Of a DNA stretch of 64,000 nucleotides, positions 50,391-62,235 are shown one piece after another. The DNA lies in assembly GCA_950097015.1 (NCBI GenBank), contig CATNEN010000037.1, forward strand, positions 1,911,501 to 1,975,500. Reading direction: 5' to 3'. How positions within the stretch are numbered: the stretch's first letter is position 1; the number at the start of each line of letters is the position of its first letter. The position numbers and the translations under genes are program-made. The notes below the pieces were generated by a model, which saw only the letters and a list, made by a program, of their open reading frames with translations, did not search any database and was not told the DNA's origin. Source of the DNA: Macrostomum hystrix. Lineage: Eukaryota > Platyhelminthes > Macrostomidae.

Positions 50391-51423
50391 AAGTCAGGAA
50401 ATGAATTTAGCGGAATAGTTCTGTTGCTCTGTTTTTAAAAAAGTTGGATAAAAAATAAATTTAAGTTTTTTAGAGCAAAGCTCAAAGAAGATAGACAATA
50501 TCCAAGCTTTGGCGCGCAGCTATGTATTTGTGTGTAGCTTCCTAATAATGTAGTGGCAAAGTAAAAAATGATATTAAAAAACAAAGCAGACGGTAATTAA
50601 GCCTTTGAACATTTAAGTTTATCTAACATTCACGGGTAACGGGTACTGATTGAACATTGACCGAAAAATATTGTAGCAGAAACGATACGCTTGGAGCAAA
50701 TTTTATAATGTGATTTAAAAATAAAATATTCGTAGACGCTAAACTTCTACCTGCCGAGCAACATAAAACAGTCATGATAAGCTTTTGAGTATGCCTAATA
50801 TTTAAATAATTGCTAGTTTTCAAATTGGAAAAAATGTAAACAAACAACTTTTGTCCTTCAGCAGGGACTTTTGATTCCTTGAATTTGGGTAGATTTGGCG
50901 GCCTATCCAGTCCATGGACTGAATAGCTGTAAGCAGCCTATGGAGGCAATAGATGCGGCTGTGTCACTGACTGGGCTATTTTTACTCGTATTTCTTCTCT
51001 CTATTCATAAATTAGAAAAATCTAAATTAAAACTACGGGCAAGATAGACGCATTATACAGTTCTAGAGACAATAATAGGCACATCTGACATAGATATCGT
51101 TTTAAATGAAAAAAATTTTTACTTACTAATAAACAAGTTAAAAGCACTATTGACTTGAAATCAATGCCGCAAAAAAGTGATTGGCCTAAAAATAGAACAC
51201 TATATATTTATTATACTTTAGCTAATTGTGAAATAAACTAAAATAAATGGCTCGTGTGCGCGGCTCCTCATACTATAAGTAGAAATAGTAGTATCTTATG
51301 TACTCGTAGTGCGTAAAGAAAAAATCAAACTCTCTAAAACGCATTCTTGGCAAAACCTACTTCCCAGGAAACCTATTTTTAACGATAAGGTAAACTGCTA
51401 TCTTAAGGAAAACTGCAGATTAA
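50391..51423. other. Spacer containing a SINE family A fragment
   Basis: AT-rich. Bases 50890-50985 (plus strand) carry the family A core: TTTGGCGGCCTATCCAGTCC, ATGGACTGAATAGCTGTAAG, GCAGCC, GATGCGGCTGTG. Nothing else seen. Confidence 0.55.
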
Positions 51424-53284
51424 TGGCCAAGGCTACAAAGGACACATGGACTATGGCCAAGGCTACCAAGGACACAAGGATAATGGCCAAGGCTACAAAG
51501 GACACATGGACTATGGCCAAGGCTACCAAGGACACAAGGATAATGGCCAAGGCTACAAAGGACACATGGACTATGGCCAAGGCTACCAAGGACACATGGA
51601 CTATGGCCAAGGCTACCAAGGACACAAGGATAATGGCCAAGCCTACAAAGGACACATGGACTATGGCCAAGGCTACCAAGGACACAAGGATAATGGCCAA
51701 GGCTATCAAGGACACATAGACTATGGCCAAGGCTACCAAGGACACATGGACTATGGCCAAGGCTACCAAGGACACAAGGATAACGGCCAAGGCTACCAAG
51801 GACACAAGGATAACGGCCAAGGCTACCAAGGACACAGGGACAATGGCCAAGGCTACCAAGGACACAAGGACAATGGCCAAGGCTACCAAGGACACAAGGA
51901 CAACGGCCAAGGCTACCAAGGACACAAGGATAATGGCCAAGGCTACCAAGGACACAAGGATAATGGCCAAGGCTACCAAGGACACAAGGACAATGGCCAA
52001 GGCTACCAAGGACACAAGGATAATGGCCAAGGCTACCAAGGACACAAGGACAATGGCCAAGGCTACCAAGGACACAAGGACAACGGCCAAGGCTACCAAG
52101 GACAGAAGGATAATGGCCAAGGCTACCAAGGACACAAGGATAATGGCCAAGGCTACCAAGGACACAGGGACAATGGCCAAGGCTACCAAGGACACAAGAA
52201 CTATGGCCAAGGCTACCAAGGACACAGGGACAATGGCCAAGGCTACCAAGGACACAAGGATAATGGCCAAGGCTACCAAGGACACAGGGACAATGGCCAA
52301 GGCTACCAAGGACACAGGGACAATGGCCAAGGCTACCAAGGACAGAAGGATAATGGCCAAGGCTACCAAGGACACAGGGACAATGGCCAAGGCTACCAAG
52401 GACAGAAGGATAATGGCCAAGGCTACCAAGGACACAAGGACAATGGCCAAGGCTACCAAGGACACAGGGACAATGGCCAAGGCTACCAAGGACAGAAGGA
52501 TAATGGCCAAGGCTACCAAGGACACAGGGACAATGGCCAAGGCTACCAAGGACACAAGAACTATGGCCAAGGCTACCAAGGACACAGGGACAATGGCCAA
52601 GGCTACCAAGGACACAAGAACTATGGCCAAGGCTACCAAGGACACAAGGACAATGGCCAAGGCTACCAAGGACACAAGGACAATGGCCAAGGCTACCAAG
52701 GACACAAGGACAATGGCCAAGGCTACCAAGGACACAGGGACAATGGCCAAGGCTACCAAGGACACAAGAACTATGGCCAAGGCTACCAAGGACACAGGGA
52801 CAATGGCCAAGGCTACCAAGGACACAAGGATAATGGCCAAGGCTACCAAGGACACAAGGACAATGGCCAAGGCTACCAAGGACACAAAGGATAATGGCCA
52901 AGGCTACCAAGGACACAGGGACAATGGCCAAGGCTACCAAGGACACAAGGATAATGGCCAAGGCTACCAAGGACACAGGGATAATGGCCAAGGCTACCAA
53001 GGACACAAGGATAATGGCCAAGGCTACCAAGGACAGAAGGATAATGGCCAAGGCTACCAAGGACACAAGGATAATGGCCAAGGCTACCAAGGACACAGGG
53101 ACAATGGCCAAGGCTACCAAGGACACAGGGACAATGGCCAAGGCTACCAAGGACAGAAGGATAATGGCCAAGGCTACCAAGGACACAAGGACAATGGCCA
53201 AGGCTACCAAGGACAGAAGGATAATGGCCAAAGCTACCAAGGACACAAGGACAATGGCCAAGGCTACCAAGGACACAGGGATTA
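51424..53284. repeat. Minisatellite, 30-bp unit, about 62 copies, open in several frames
   Basis: Unit is GGCCAAGGCTACCAAGGACA plus CAAGGATAAT. Being a multiple of three without stops, it is open on both strands for up to 1.9 kb. In one plus frame it reads (NGQGYQGHKD)n with K/R, H/Q and D/Y variation. Other frames read (ATKDTRTMAK)n and, in reverse, a hydrophobic SLVALAIVLV repeat. A single extra A near 52886 shifts phase. No flanking splice-linked unique coding sequence is recognised, so it is listed as a repeat and not as a gene. Confidence 0.95.
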
Positions 53285-54004
53285 TGTGATAGAAAATATC
53301 CGAATTCGAAGTATTATTAGCTCCTCGAATACATAGTGCTAAACAGCAAGTATATTTCATTCGATGAAGAGGCAGGCAAATATTTAATATTTAGCAGAGA
53401 ATAATCTTTTTTTCAGAAGATAGACACCAGCTTTAATTGCATAAAATTTATCTCCCTACATAGCAAACAACGGCCGATATGTATCGAAAATGACAAAAAA
53501 AGAAAGCTTTATAAAGAAAAGCTAAAAACACTGAAAGCTAATTCATACCAACAAGCAGCTGACAATATTGTGGGCGTTAATTTTGCTAACCTTAAAGAAC
53601 AGTACATAGGCATGCTAAGGTTTAACGCTAAGCTCTGTAGTGATATAAATGGTATACTTATTAATTTAAAAAATTACAAAAGGATATTATTCGAACAAGG
53701 TAATTCGTCATTGAACATTAATGCAAAATCATCTCTCCTATCAATTAAGCTGAAGCTTTACATTCTATGAGTTTGATTGAATCCACAATATAAAGCATGT
53801 ATTAGCCAAATAATAGAAATTTATAAAAGCAGCAAGGAGGGACTAAAAAGCCAAGATACAACAGCTACATTCGCACAAACCAGGTGGGCCAAAAAAATTC
53901 GCGAGATTGTATGCTGACATTGACCGCAACTTCCCACAGATTCGAATCCGTGACGTCTTAGAACTGTTTAACAAAAAATATACATTAAAAATCTAAACTG
54001 CAGC
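53285..54004 (+). other. Degenerate AT-rich coding-like sequence
   Basis: From about 53510 to 53768 one plus frame reads like protein (QQAADNIVGVNFANLKEQ, FNAKLCSDINGILINLKN). After a stop, further fragments continue in two frames (TATFAQTRWAKKI; ARLYADIDRNFPQIRIRDVL) and end at TAA 53994. The pattern fits a decayed gene or mobile-element open reading frame with A-rich sense codons. No family recognised. Confidence 0.35.
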
Positions 54005-57000
54005 TCAGACATCGTCGGGAAAATTCTCGCCATTAGCGATGCCATTCGACTTGTGATGATCATTATAATGGCCACTCTCTGCTCCGTCCAACGATTCACC
54101 GTCGGCTTCGTCGTCAGTGGTTACGTAACCATTGGTGACAATCTCCGGGTAGACTGGCATCAGCATCTGGCGCAACTCCGGGTCGTCGCCAGCCAGATCT
54201 AACGGAGTCTCGCCGCGCTGAAAGCAAATAGTTAACTTATATTGTACACAGGTGCGGCAAAGGGATATGAAAAAACATTTCGAGACGTGAAGCTTAAACA
54301 CCTGAAACTGGAAGCTTAAACACCTGGAAACTGGAAGCTTAAACACCTGAAACTGGAAGCTTAAACACCTGAAACTGGAAGCCTAAACACCTGAAACTGG
54401 AAGCCTAAACACCTGAAACTGGAAGCTTAAACACCTGAAACTAGAAGCCTAAACACCTGAAACTGGAAGCTTAAACACCTGAAACTGGAAGCCTAAACAC
54501 CTGAAACTGGAAGCCTAAACACCTGAAACTGGAAGCCTAAACACCTGAAACTGGAAGCCTAAACACCTGAAACTGGAAGCCTAAACACCTGAAACTGGAA
54601 GCTTAAACACCTGAAACTGGAAGCCTAAACACCTGAAACTGGAAGCTTAAACACCTGAAACTGGAAGCTTAAACACCTGAAACTGGAAGCTTAAACACCT
54701 GAAACTGGAAGCCTAAACACCTGAAACTGGAAGCCTAAACACCTGAAACTGGAAGCCTAAACACCTGAAACTGGAAGCCTAAACACCTGAAACTGGAAGC
54801 CTAAACACCTGAAACTGGAAGCCTAAACACCTGAAACTGGAAGCCTAAACACCTGAAACTGGAAGCCTAAACACCTGAAACTGGAAGCCTAAACACCTGA
54901 AACTGGAAGCCTAAACACCTGAAACTGGAAGCCTAAACACCTGAAACTGGAAGCTTAAACACCTGAAACTGGAAGCCTAAACACCTGAAACTGGAAGCTT
55001 AAACACCTGAAACTGGAAGCTTAAACACCTGAAACTGGAAGCTTAAACACCTGAAACTGGAAGCTTAAACACCTGAAACTGGAAGCTTAAACACCTGAAA
55101 CTGGAAGCCTAAACACCTGAAACTGGAAGCCTAAACACCTGAAACTGGAAGCCTAAACACCTGAAACTGGAAGCCTAAACACCTGAAACTGGAAGCCTAA
55201 ACACCTGAAACTGGAAGCCTAAACACCTGAAACTGGAAGCCTAAACACCTGAAACTGGAAGCCTAAACACCTGAAACTGGAAGCCTAAACACCTGAAACT
55301 GGAAGCCTAAACACCTGAAACTGGAAGCCTAAACACCTGAAACTGGAAGCTTAAACACCTGAAACTGGAAGCCTAAACACCTGAAACTGGAAGCTTAAAC
55401 ACCTGAAACTGGAAGCTTAAACACCTGAAACTGGAAGCCTAAACACCTGAAACTGGAAGCCTAAACACCTGAAACTGGAAGCCTAAACACCTGAAACTGG
55501 AAGCCTAAACACCTGAAACTGGAAGCCTAAACACCTGAAACTGGAAGCCTAAACACCTGAAACTGGAAGCTTAAACACCTGAAACTGGAAGCCTAAACAC
55601 CTGAAACTGGAAGCTTAAACACCTGAAACTGGAAGCTTAAACACCTGAAACTGGAAGCTTAAACACCTGAAACTGGAAGCTTAAACACCTGAAACTGGAA
55701 GCTTAAACACCTGAAACTGGAAGCCTAAACACCTGAAACTGGAAGCCTAAACACCTGAAACTGGAAGCCTAAACACCTGAAACTGGAAGCCTAAACACCT
55801 GAAACTGGAAGCCTAAACACCTGAAACTGGAAGCTTAAACACCTGAAACTGGAAGCCTAAACACCTGAAACTGGAAGCCTAAACACCTGAAACTGGAAGC
55901 CTAAACACCTGAAAATGGAAGCCTAAACACCTGAAACTGGAAGCCTAAACACCTGAAGCTGGAAGCTTTGAAGCTTGATTCTTTGAAGCAAGGCCATAGA
56001 CATATTAACAGAACAGCAGAATTACCAGCGACTTCCTCTCCAAGTTGGCCCCGTAGCTAATTAGCAGTTCAACAGCCGCCTTCGCATCCCTGTTAACGGC
56101 CCAGTGCAGCGAAGTCCAGCCGGACATGTCAGCAGCGCCAACATCCGCGCCGTGATCCAGCAGGCATTTGGCTAGCGGCAGGTGGCCGTGATAGACGGCG
56201 AACATCAGCGGCGTGAAGTCGGCCTCGCCGCGGGCGCCTGATCTTGGCGGCTGGGATCTGTCGTCGACGCCGAGGCCCGGACAGCGGCTGAGGAGGCATT
56301 CGGCTATGTCAACCAGGGCGCAGGCGAACCGGGATCTAGGTCGATTGCGGGTAGGTCAGTGGTAATCTAATTTACGCCGAATTTATTGTACTTGACATAT
56401 TTCGGCAGAAATTCGCAATCTAATTACAAGGGACACAACTTTTTTAAATAAGACACTTGATTCCCCATTGCTTCAGTTTACCCTCGACGAGTTTTCCCGC
56501 GATGGTTGCCGCTGCTGCCGCCGCCGGGGGGGGGGACGCCACACCCACCCTGAATTACCCCAGATAATGCCGGTATCCGATTAACAGCTGGGTGAATTGT
56601 AGCAATGCAGAGTGATACGTCTCGCCCGACCTTCAAGTCGTGAGTCCGACACCGTAACCACTAGGCTACGCCCCTTGCTGCACATCTAGCTGTACATATC
56701 ACTGGCTGTACATCTGGCACAACTGGGCTACGTGACATCTCATCTTCTGTAGACAAGAGGCCATAGAACAAAGTACCGGTAGTAGGTATCCTATAAAATT
56801 TAAATAATTAATCTACCTGTCCAACGGCAAAGCCGCCGGTCCGTTGGAAGTAGGCGGCGCCGACGCCACCGTTGTTCCGATGGCCGACATCGACGACGAA
56901 GACGTCATTGTCGAGCCCGCGGCCTCCATTGGTCTTTTTCGGGTTGCGGCTGCCGCGGCGGCGGCGGCAGCAGCGGCAGCCATCGCATCGTCGTGATCGC

Positions 57001-57577
57001 CATCGCTGCCACCAGCCGCTGCAGCCTGAAGCTGAGCCATGACAGCTGCGTACATAGGCGAAGTGGCCTGGTCCAGGCAGGCAGTGCTGACCCGCTTGCC
57101 GTTCTGACAGATCTGGCTTTTAGGCGCAGCGCGGCACAACTCGTGCAGACAATTTCTACCGTCGCTATTGCGATGCAAAAAGTCGCAGCGGGCATCTAGC
57201 AGGCGGCGTACAACAGCAGGCTGGCAGAAATAGCAGGCCATGATTAGCGCAGACCAGCCGCGCTCGTTCACAGCGCTGGGATCAGCGCCGGCCTTCAATA
57301 GTAGTTGAACTATCTCATCCTGACCGGTCATAGCCGAATGATGCAACGCAGTGTTCTGCTTGCTGTCTCGGGCATCAACCAAACAGCCGGCGGATAGCAA
57401 CAGTCTAACAATTTCTGGCTTGCCCTGGCTGGCCACGTGAATTGGGCAGGATTGGTGCACGTGGCTAACCCAGTTGACATCAATGTCGCCAGATTCTAGC
57501 ATGTGGCGCACTTTCCATTCGCGACCGTAGCTGCAGCACTCCCAGAAAGCCTCTTGCTTGGTGGCCGCCTGGCCCAT
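54005..57577 (-). CDS. Ankyrin-repeat protein with N-terminal myristoylation signal, 3 exons
   Basis: Exons 57577-56817, 56335-56026 and 54217-54005 join in phase and give 427 residues. The N-terminus MGQAATKQ fits the myristoylation consensus (Gly2, Thr6, Lys7). Ankyrin repeats run in two blocks. The first, about residues 40-155, includes CPIHVASQGKPEIVRLLLSAG, TALHHSAMTGQDEIVQLLLKAGAD and SALIMACYFCQPAVVRRLL. The second follows a low-complexity insert with 12 Ala in a row and includes TPLMFAVYHGHLPLAKCLLDHGAD, TSLHWAVNRDAKAAVELLISYGAN and, across the last splice, RGETPLDLAGDD. The tail is acidic. Likely a membrane-tethered scaffold; no specific orthologue recognised. Intron 2 is almost wholly a 22-bp array and intron 1 holds a SINE. 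Confidence 0.87.
54285..55970. repeat. Minisatellite, 22-bp unit, about 76 copies
   Basis: Unit is CACCTGAAACTGGAAGCCTA plus AA, alternating with GCTTAAA versions. The order of C and T versions repeats in long blocks (for example the runs beginning near 54590, 54940 and 55350), pointing to block duplication. It fills intron 2 of the ankyrin gene. Confidence 0.97.
56526..56680 (-). mobile_element. SINE family A, head and body, in ankyrin intron 1
   Basis: Read on the minus strand it begins GGGGCGTAGCCTAGTGGTTA, a tRNA-like 5' end with A-box character, then GACTTGAAGGTCGGG near the B-box position. The body follows: TTCACCCAGCTGTTAA, GCATTATCTGGGG, GGGTGGGTGTGGCG. It breaks off in a C-run (G-run on plus, about 56526-56534), where other copies continue with AGTCCATGG. 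It supplies the head missing from the other copies. Confidence 0.7.
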
Positions 57578-60500
57578 CTTTCCACTATAGCTGGAATATA
57601 TTTAGTACAGACCGTACAGTAGCTAGTTTTAATTGCAAAAAATCAGTACACAGGACTAGCTTTAAAAAGATTAATTCGATGGTTAATTTCAGGCAAGTTA
57701 AAAATAGTATATATAACCAGCAACTGAGCCCCTTTCAAGTATATTATAGTATATTGGACTAGCAACTCAGCCCCTTTCAAGTATAAACTAATATATATGA
57801 CCAGCAAGTCCGCTTCTTTCTTGACAAATGTATTTTATGCGTAAGAAAATAGTAAATTACTGAAATACTAAATAGTCATAAATACTTCGAATGCTCCATA
57901 TCTACCTTACTCTAAATAAAGTTCTACAATCATAAATAAAATAAGAATACGAGTACTGAAGTTAGATACCAGTTAAAAATAAAATTTACTAATTTGGAAA
58001 AAAGAAAAAGGAAAAGTGGTAGGCCATATTCATTTTGCTGTGAAGGCGAATATACTAAAACTATAACTATAACTGATTACATGATTTTATGATTATGTGC
58101 TTTTGCTCGTAATAAGGTGTTGTATAATTGTAAACTACAGTAAAATGAAATAGATTTGCACTTATAAGACACATTGCATTTCCTTATTAGATAGAATTTC
58201 TTATTTGCAAAAGGCGAAGAAATGGAAATAGAAAATGTCACCATAGAAACGAAGAAACAAAAAATTAACAGACGACAAACAGGAAGCCTGTCAAATTAAA
58301 CAACTCTATGATTCGTGGAGTTTGATGCTCTTGAGAGTAATACGATCGATAAGAAACTAAAAGACATCAAAACACATGCGATCAGAACTAAGAGCGTAGG
58401 CACACAAACAGCACAGAGACAGACATGGAAAAGACACAACATGGCTTCCGCTGCGCACAATAATTGCCTAGCAAGAGGTCGCAGATGCAAGATTATAAAA
58501 TCTAGCGAATTATAAGATTGGGCATAGAGTCTAAGACGCAAGCAAAACTGCGGAAAAGGCGAATAGATAAACAGAGAGACACAGTCAGTCCTGCTTAGCA
58601 ACCACCTCAATTTTAATCTCTGCGGGACAGCAGGAGGGCACAAACCTGATACTAAATCCGCCAAACTGTAATATTAAGCATTTTGTCTCGCGCATGTACA
58701 GCATGACGTATTTCTTACAGGCAGATACGCATTTTGCAAAAGCAACAAGTGTGAATGTGGACTGAAGTGTGAAACTGAAACATCTAAAACCAAAAAATTG
58801 GCAACCAACCCTCAAGTTGATGAGAAGAAGAAATGATTTACTTGATGTTGTTTGTATGCTGGTAGGAAAGCCAGATACTATTTAATTGCTTTTTGATACC
58901 GAGTTTTTCTCACCATTATCAGGAATAAATTCGCCCATAGACACTTGATTTGACAAACGTTCCGATTTTTCTAACGATTGAGAACTTATTAAATATATTA
59001 ATTTTTTGTTTAATAATTAAATCATTCATATTAAATAACATTTATATAATAAAAAATAAATCTATTAAATATGGCAGTATTGAGGTAATAAGCATATAAT
59101 GTGCATAAAATTTGCTGACAAGGCTTAGAAAAAGAACGCAAATATTTTAGGGCGATGAGAACTTTTTAACCCAATAAAAACTATAATATAGCCAGACAAG
59201 CCTTCCGCCTTTTCAATAACTATACGACATTGTTATCATAGTCAAATATATAAAATTGAATATTATATGTCGAGTCCGAACCACGAAAAGTTATAACGTC
59301 TGTCGCCAAAAGTACATCTTAAACCATTGCCTTAAAAATATACAGAACGCTGTTAAAAATTCATGATACTAGTTTAAGTAAAAAATAATACGAATGACGC
59401 AATCGCTTACATGATTTATGTTTTCAGTAACATAAAAAACGGTGGCCGGCAAAAAAAACTATTGTAGATTGTGCCTATCGAACGGTGACCACAAGAGTAA
59501 CTTTAATAGTGTCTACCGCACAGATAGGTAAAAGCAAATAAAGCGGAAATCTGAAAAGCGATAAAGTACCTTTTAACAGCAGTGCAATGATCTAAGCTTT
59601 CATAATTTGGATAAGCTGACACTTATATACTATAGCAGGCCAAGAAGCACTGCAGATAGTCTCTACCTCTCACTCCCTCTATGCTGCTGCTGTCTGCAGT
59701 TCAGTGCAGCTAAAGGCCAGAGCGTTGCAAACCAATGACAGTCTCAAGACCACGTCAAAGCCAACTATTATAAATGTGCTGTTTCTCTATGCAATGAGCT
59801 TTTCTTACTTTTGCTTTTTTGACGACCACAATGTTTTAATGAATTAGGACACACAATAGAGCTATTGATAGAGATGCAAATGGGTGTGCATTCGGTATTG
59901 TACAAGGCTGCAGACAGCTAACAATTACGAGGGGCATATTAAAATGCAAACTCTACGAAGACTCTAGCTCGGCAATTGTACAATGACACTTAACAATGCA
60001 CTACTATGGCAGTATTACTTTATGGCAGAGGCAAAAAAGAGCTAATTTTACCAGGCTAGGTATAACTAAGTCCATAATTCCAAAAAACTAGAACACCGTG
60101 CACAGAAACGAACACGGACTTTCTTATTATCAGTCAGAGTACACTCTCACTGTGCTTTGGGGGTTTGGCCCTTAAGGTCGTAAATTGCACAACAAGCACT
60201 TGTGCAGTCTCTCAGCGGCTGCGCCTCAAATTAATGTGGACTCGCCGAGGATTCGAGCTCAGGGACCTTGGTGCAAGATGCAGACGCGGTTAAAACGCTC
60301 TGCCACTTAGCCCCACCTGCCTAATGAGTTATGACACAGATCCCGTACATGTGGCACATCCCATACCTGTAATTTTATAGGACAGAACTAAAATGCCATG
60401 GCATTTTAAAAGCACGATGCAGGAAACTGGCTAGTCACTTTATGTAAATTTCTTCGGTGTATATTGTGTAGAAGTGCACGTAGCTCGTATATCCCTAGTT

Positions 60501-62235
60501 CTGATATGAAGGACGAAGAATTGAGAGTCAAATCGCTGCTTGCTTGCAACCGGAAACTGGAAACCACTTCTCTATCCTTACTGAATTATATGATAAATCG
60601 TTAAGCTTCAGTCGATGTTTGAACTCGAACTGAACTTGGTTGACTAAAATCGTGAAGTGAAAGTCACGAGGACAAGCGCTTTATATAGAACAAGAAATAA
60701 GCCAGTAACAAGATTAGAGGAGAAGAGAAGAATCGGACTCTGCACTCAAGCGCTAATCTTCAGGCAGGACATTGCACCGGGAGACCTATAGTGTCTTTGC
60801 AGCTAAAAGGCCTTTGCTGCTAGCATGGATGCAGCAAAAAGAAATATATAACCGAATTACGGTCGGCGAATAATGCAGTTTGGACGCGATGCGCTCGAGA
60901 TAGAAAGTAGTCATGTGTCGCGTGGGTGGCCAATAGATTAAACTAATATTAATTTAGTTAAATAAGAGTAAGAACAGGTTTATAAGCCAACAAAAGCATA
61001 ACGACGTACATTGGTAACGTGGTGTCACTATTTATATTGAAATTTTGAGTCCTGAACAGAAAAATTTCCTGCTCTATCCGATGAAACATCTTCCAGAATC
61101 ACAAAACAACAGCATCGTCGAGATATTCCACGATTCAATGGCTAAAACCACCAATATAGGCATAATTTTCATCCTCACAAAATGTCAATCAGTCAGAGGA
61201 ACCTTTGTTCTCAGCATCGAGAGTTAGTTTGAAAGTTAGTTTTTCGGTTTGGGAGCCATTGTGAAATAGGCATGCAGTGGGTCCCCATGTTATTTTCGCC
61301 AAGAAAATTGTGAAAGTGAAAAGTGGGGCAAACACAGCATCTTTCTACTGTTCAGAGAAAAACAGAAACACTAAGGACAGTCGAGTGAGAAGGACAAGTT
61401 ACAGAGAACTTCTACGACACACTGCGAACTACAATATAGCTACTTGAAATGCCTGTATAGAATAGAATAGAATTTAACTAATCAAACACATGCAACTATC
61501 GAAAACTCGATATGTAATACAGATGTTGCGCTAGTGTTGCAATGTTTCTTAACAGAATTATATAGCGGAAAAGTCACGCGCCAGTTGCTTATTTTCTTAG
61601 TAGAAAACACTGAACTCTATCTAGGTCGGGAGAAAACAGCCAAGGTTTTTACCTTAAAATCCTTCGAAAATGTCGCTGAAAAATTGCTAAAAAACAAGGA
61701 ATGCAACCATTTTTTCTTTTGAACTTCAATGCTATGAATTCACGCAAAGGAGAAAGTTGAAGAAGTCGAGCTTAACTAACTGAATTGAGCTGGGATTACT
61801 CAGGAGTGAGGGGCGGTGTGAAGATCTTTATAAGTGCGACAATGAGGGCGGAAAGTAGGGGAAGTCAGTGCGCTAGGAAGAGATAGGGGGAAGCGCTGAA
61901 AGACAGCTGGCATGTGGCTGTGGGGAACAGCGACTGGCTATTGGACATGGGAGCTGAGGTGAGTCACAGAAATGCGACTGGCTGGCTTGGGGACAGTGAA
62001 TGCACAGCCTGCATTTGTTCTAAAAAACGCTTTTTAAGAAGGCGCTAAGCTGAGCCATTATACCTACATGCAGGCGGGCGTGGCAGTTGAGAACTGTGAG
62101 CAGTGAGTAGGAACGGTCAGAAATAGGCCTTAGCTGCGAGTATTAAGCTGAAAATTATTAACCCATGCAATGAATTTGATCTCGAATATAAAATGGAACT
62201 ATCAAATAGAGCAATAGCTGCTGTGTCTATACCAA
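57578..62235. other. Gene-poor AT-rich spacer
   Basis: No splice-supported gene. Weak protein-like stretches on the plus strand occur at 58315-58515, 61045-61227 and 61534-61722 (for example FLTELYSGKVTRQLLIFLVE) without recognised family or intact ends. A single copy of the downstream 32-bp repeat motif is at about 60345-60369. Confidence 0.45.
60125..60325 (-). mobile_element. SINE family B, most complete copy
   Basis: Minus strand: GGTGGGGCTAAGTGGCAGAG, then CGCGTCTGC, GCACCAAGGTCCCTGAGCTC, GAATCC (a tRNA-like head with a B-box-like GAGCTCGAATCC), GTTGTGCAATTTACG, AAGGGCCAAACCCCC, CACAGTGAGAGTGTAC. Reads like a tRNA-derived SINE with a Leu/Ser-like head. Confidence 0.7.

Noticed and set aside
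56600-56690. Possible functional tRNA gene on the minus strand
   Set aside because: The A-box region looks good, but the B box and acceptor pairing are degraded and the sequence continues into a SINE body shared with other loci.
60240-60325. Possible tRNA gene on the minus strand
   Set aside because: The head resembles a Leu/Ser tRNA but no clean cloverleaf closes, and the flanking body recurs at three other sites. It is called a SINE instead.
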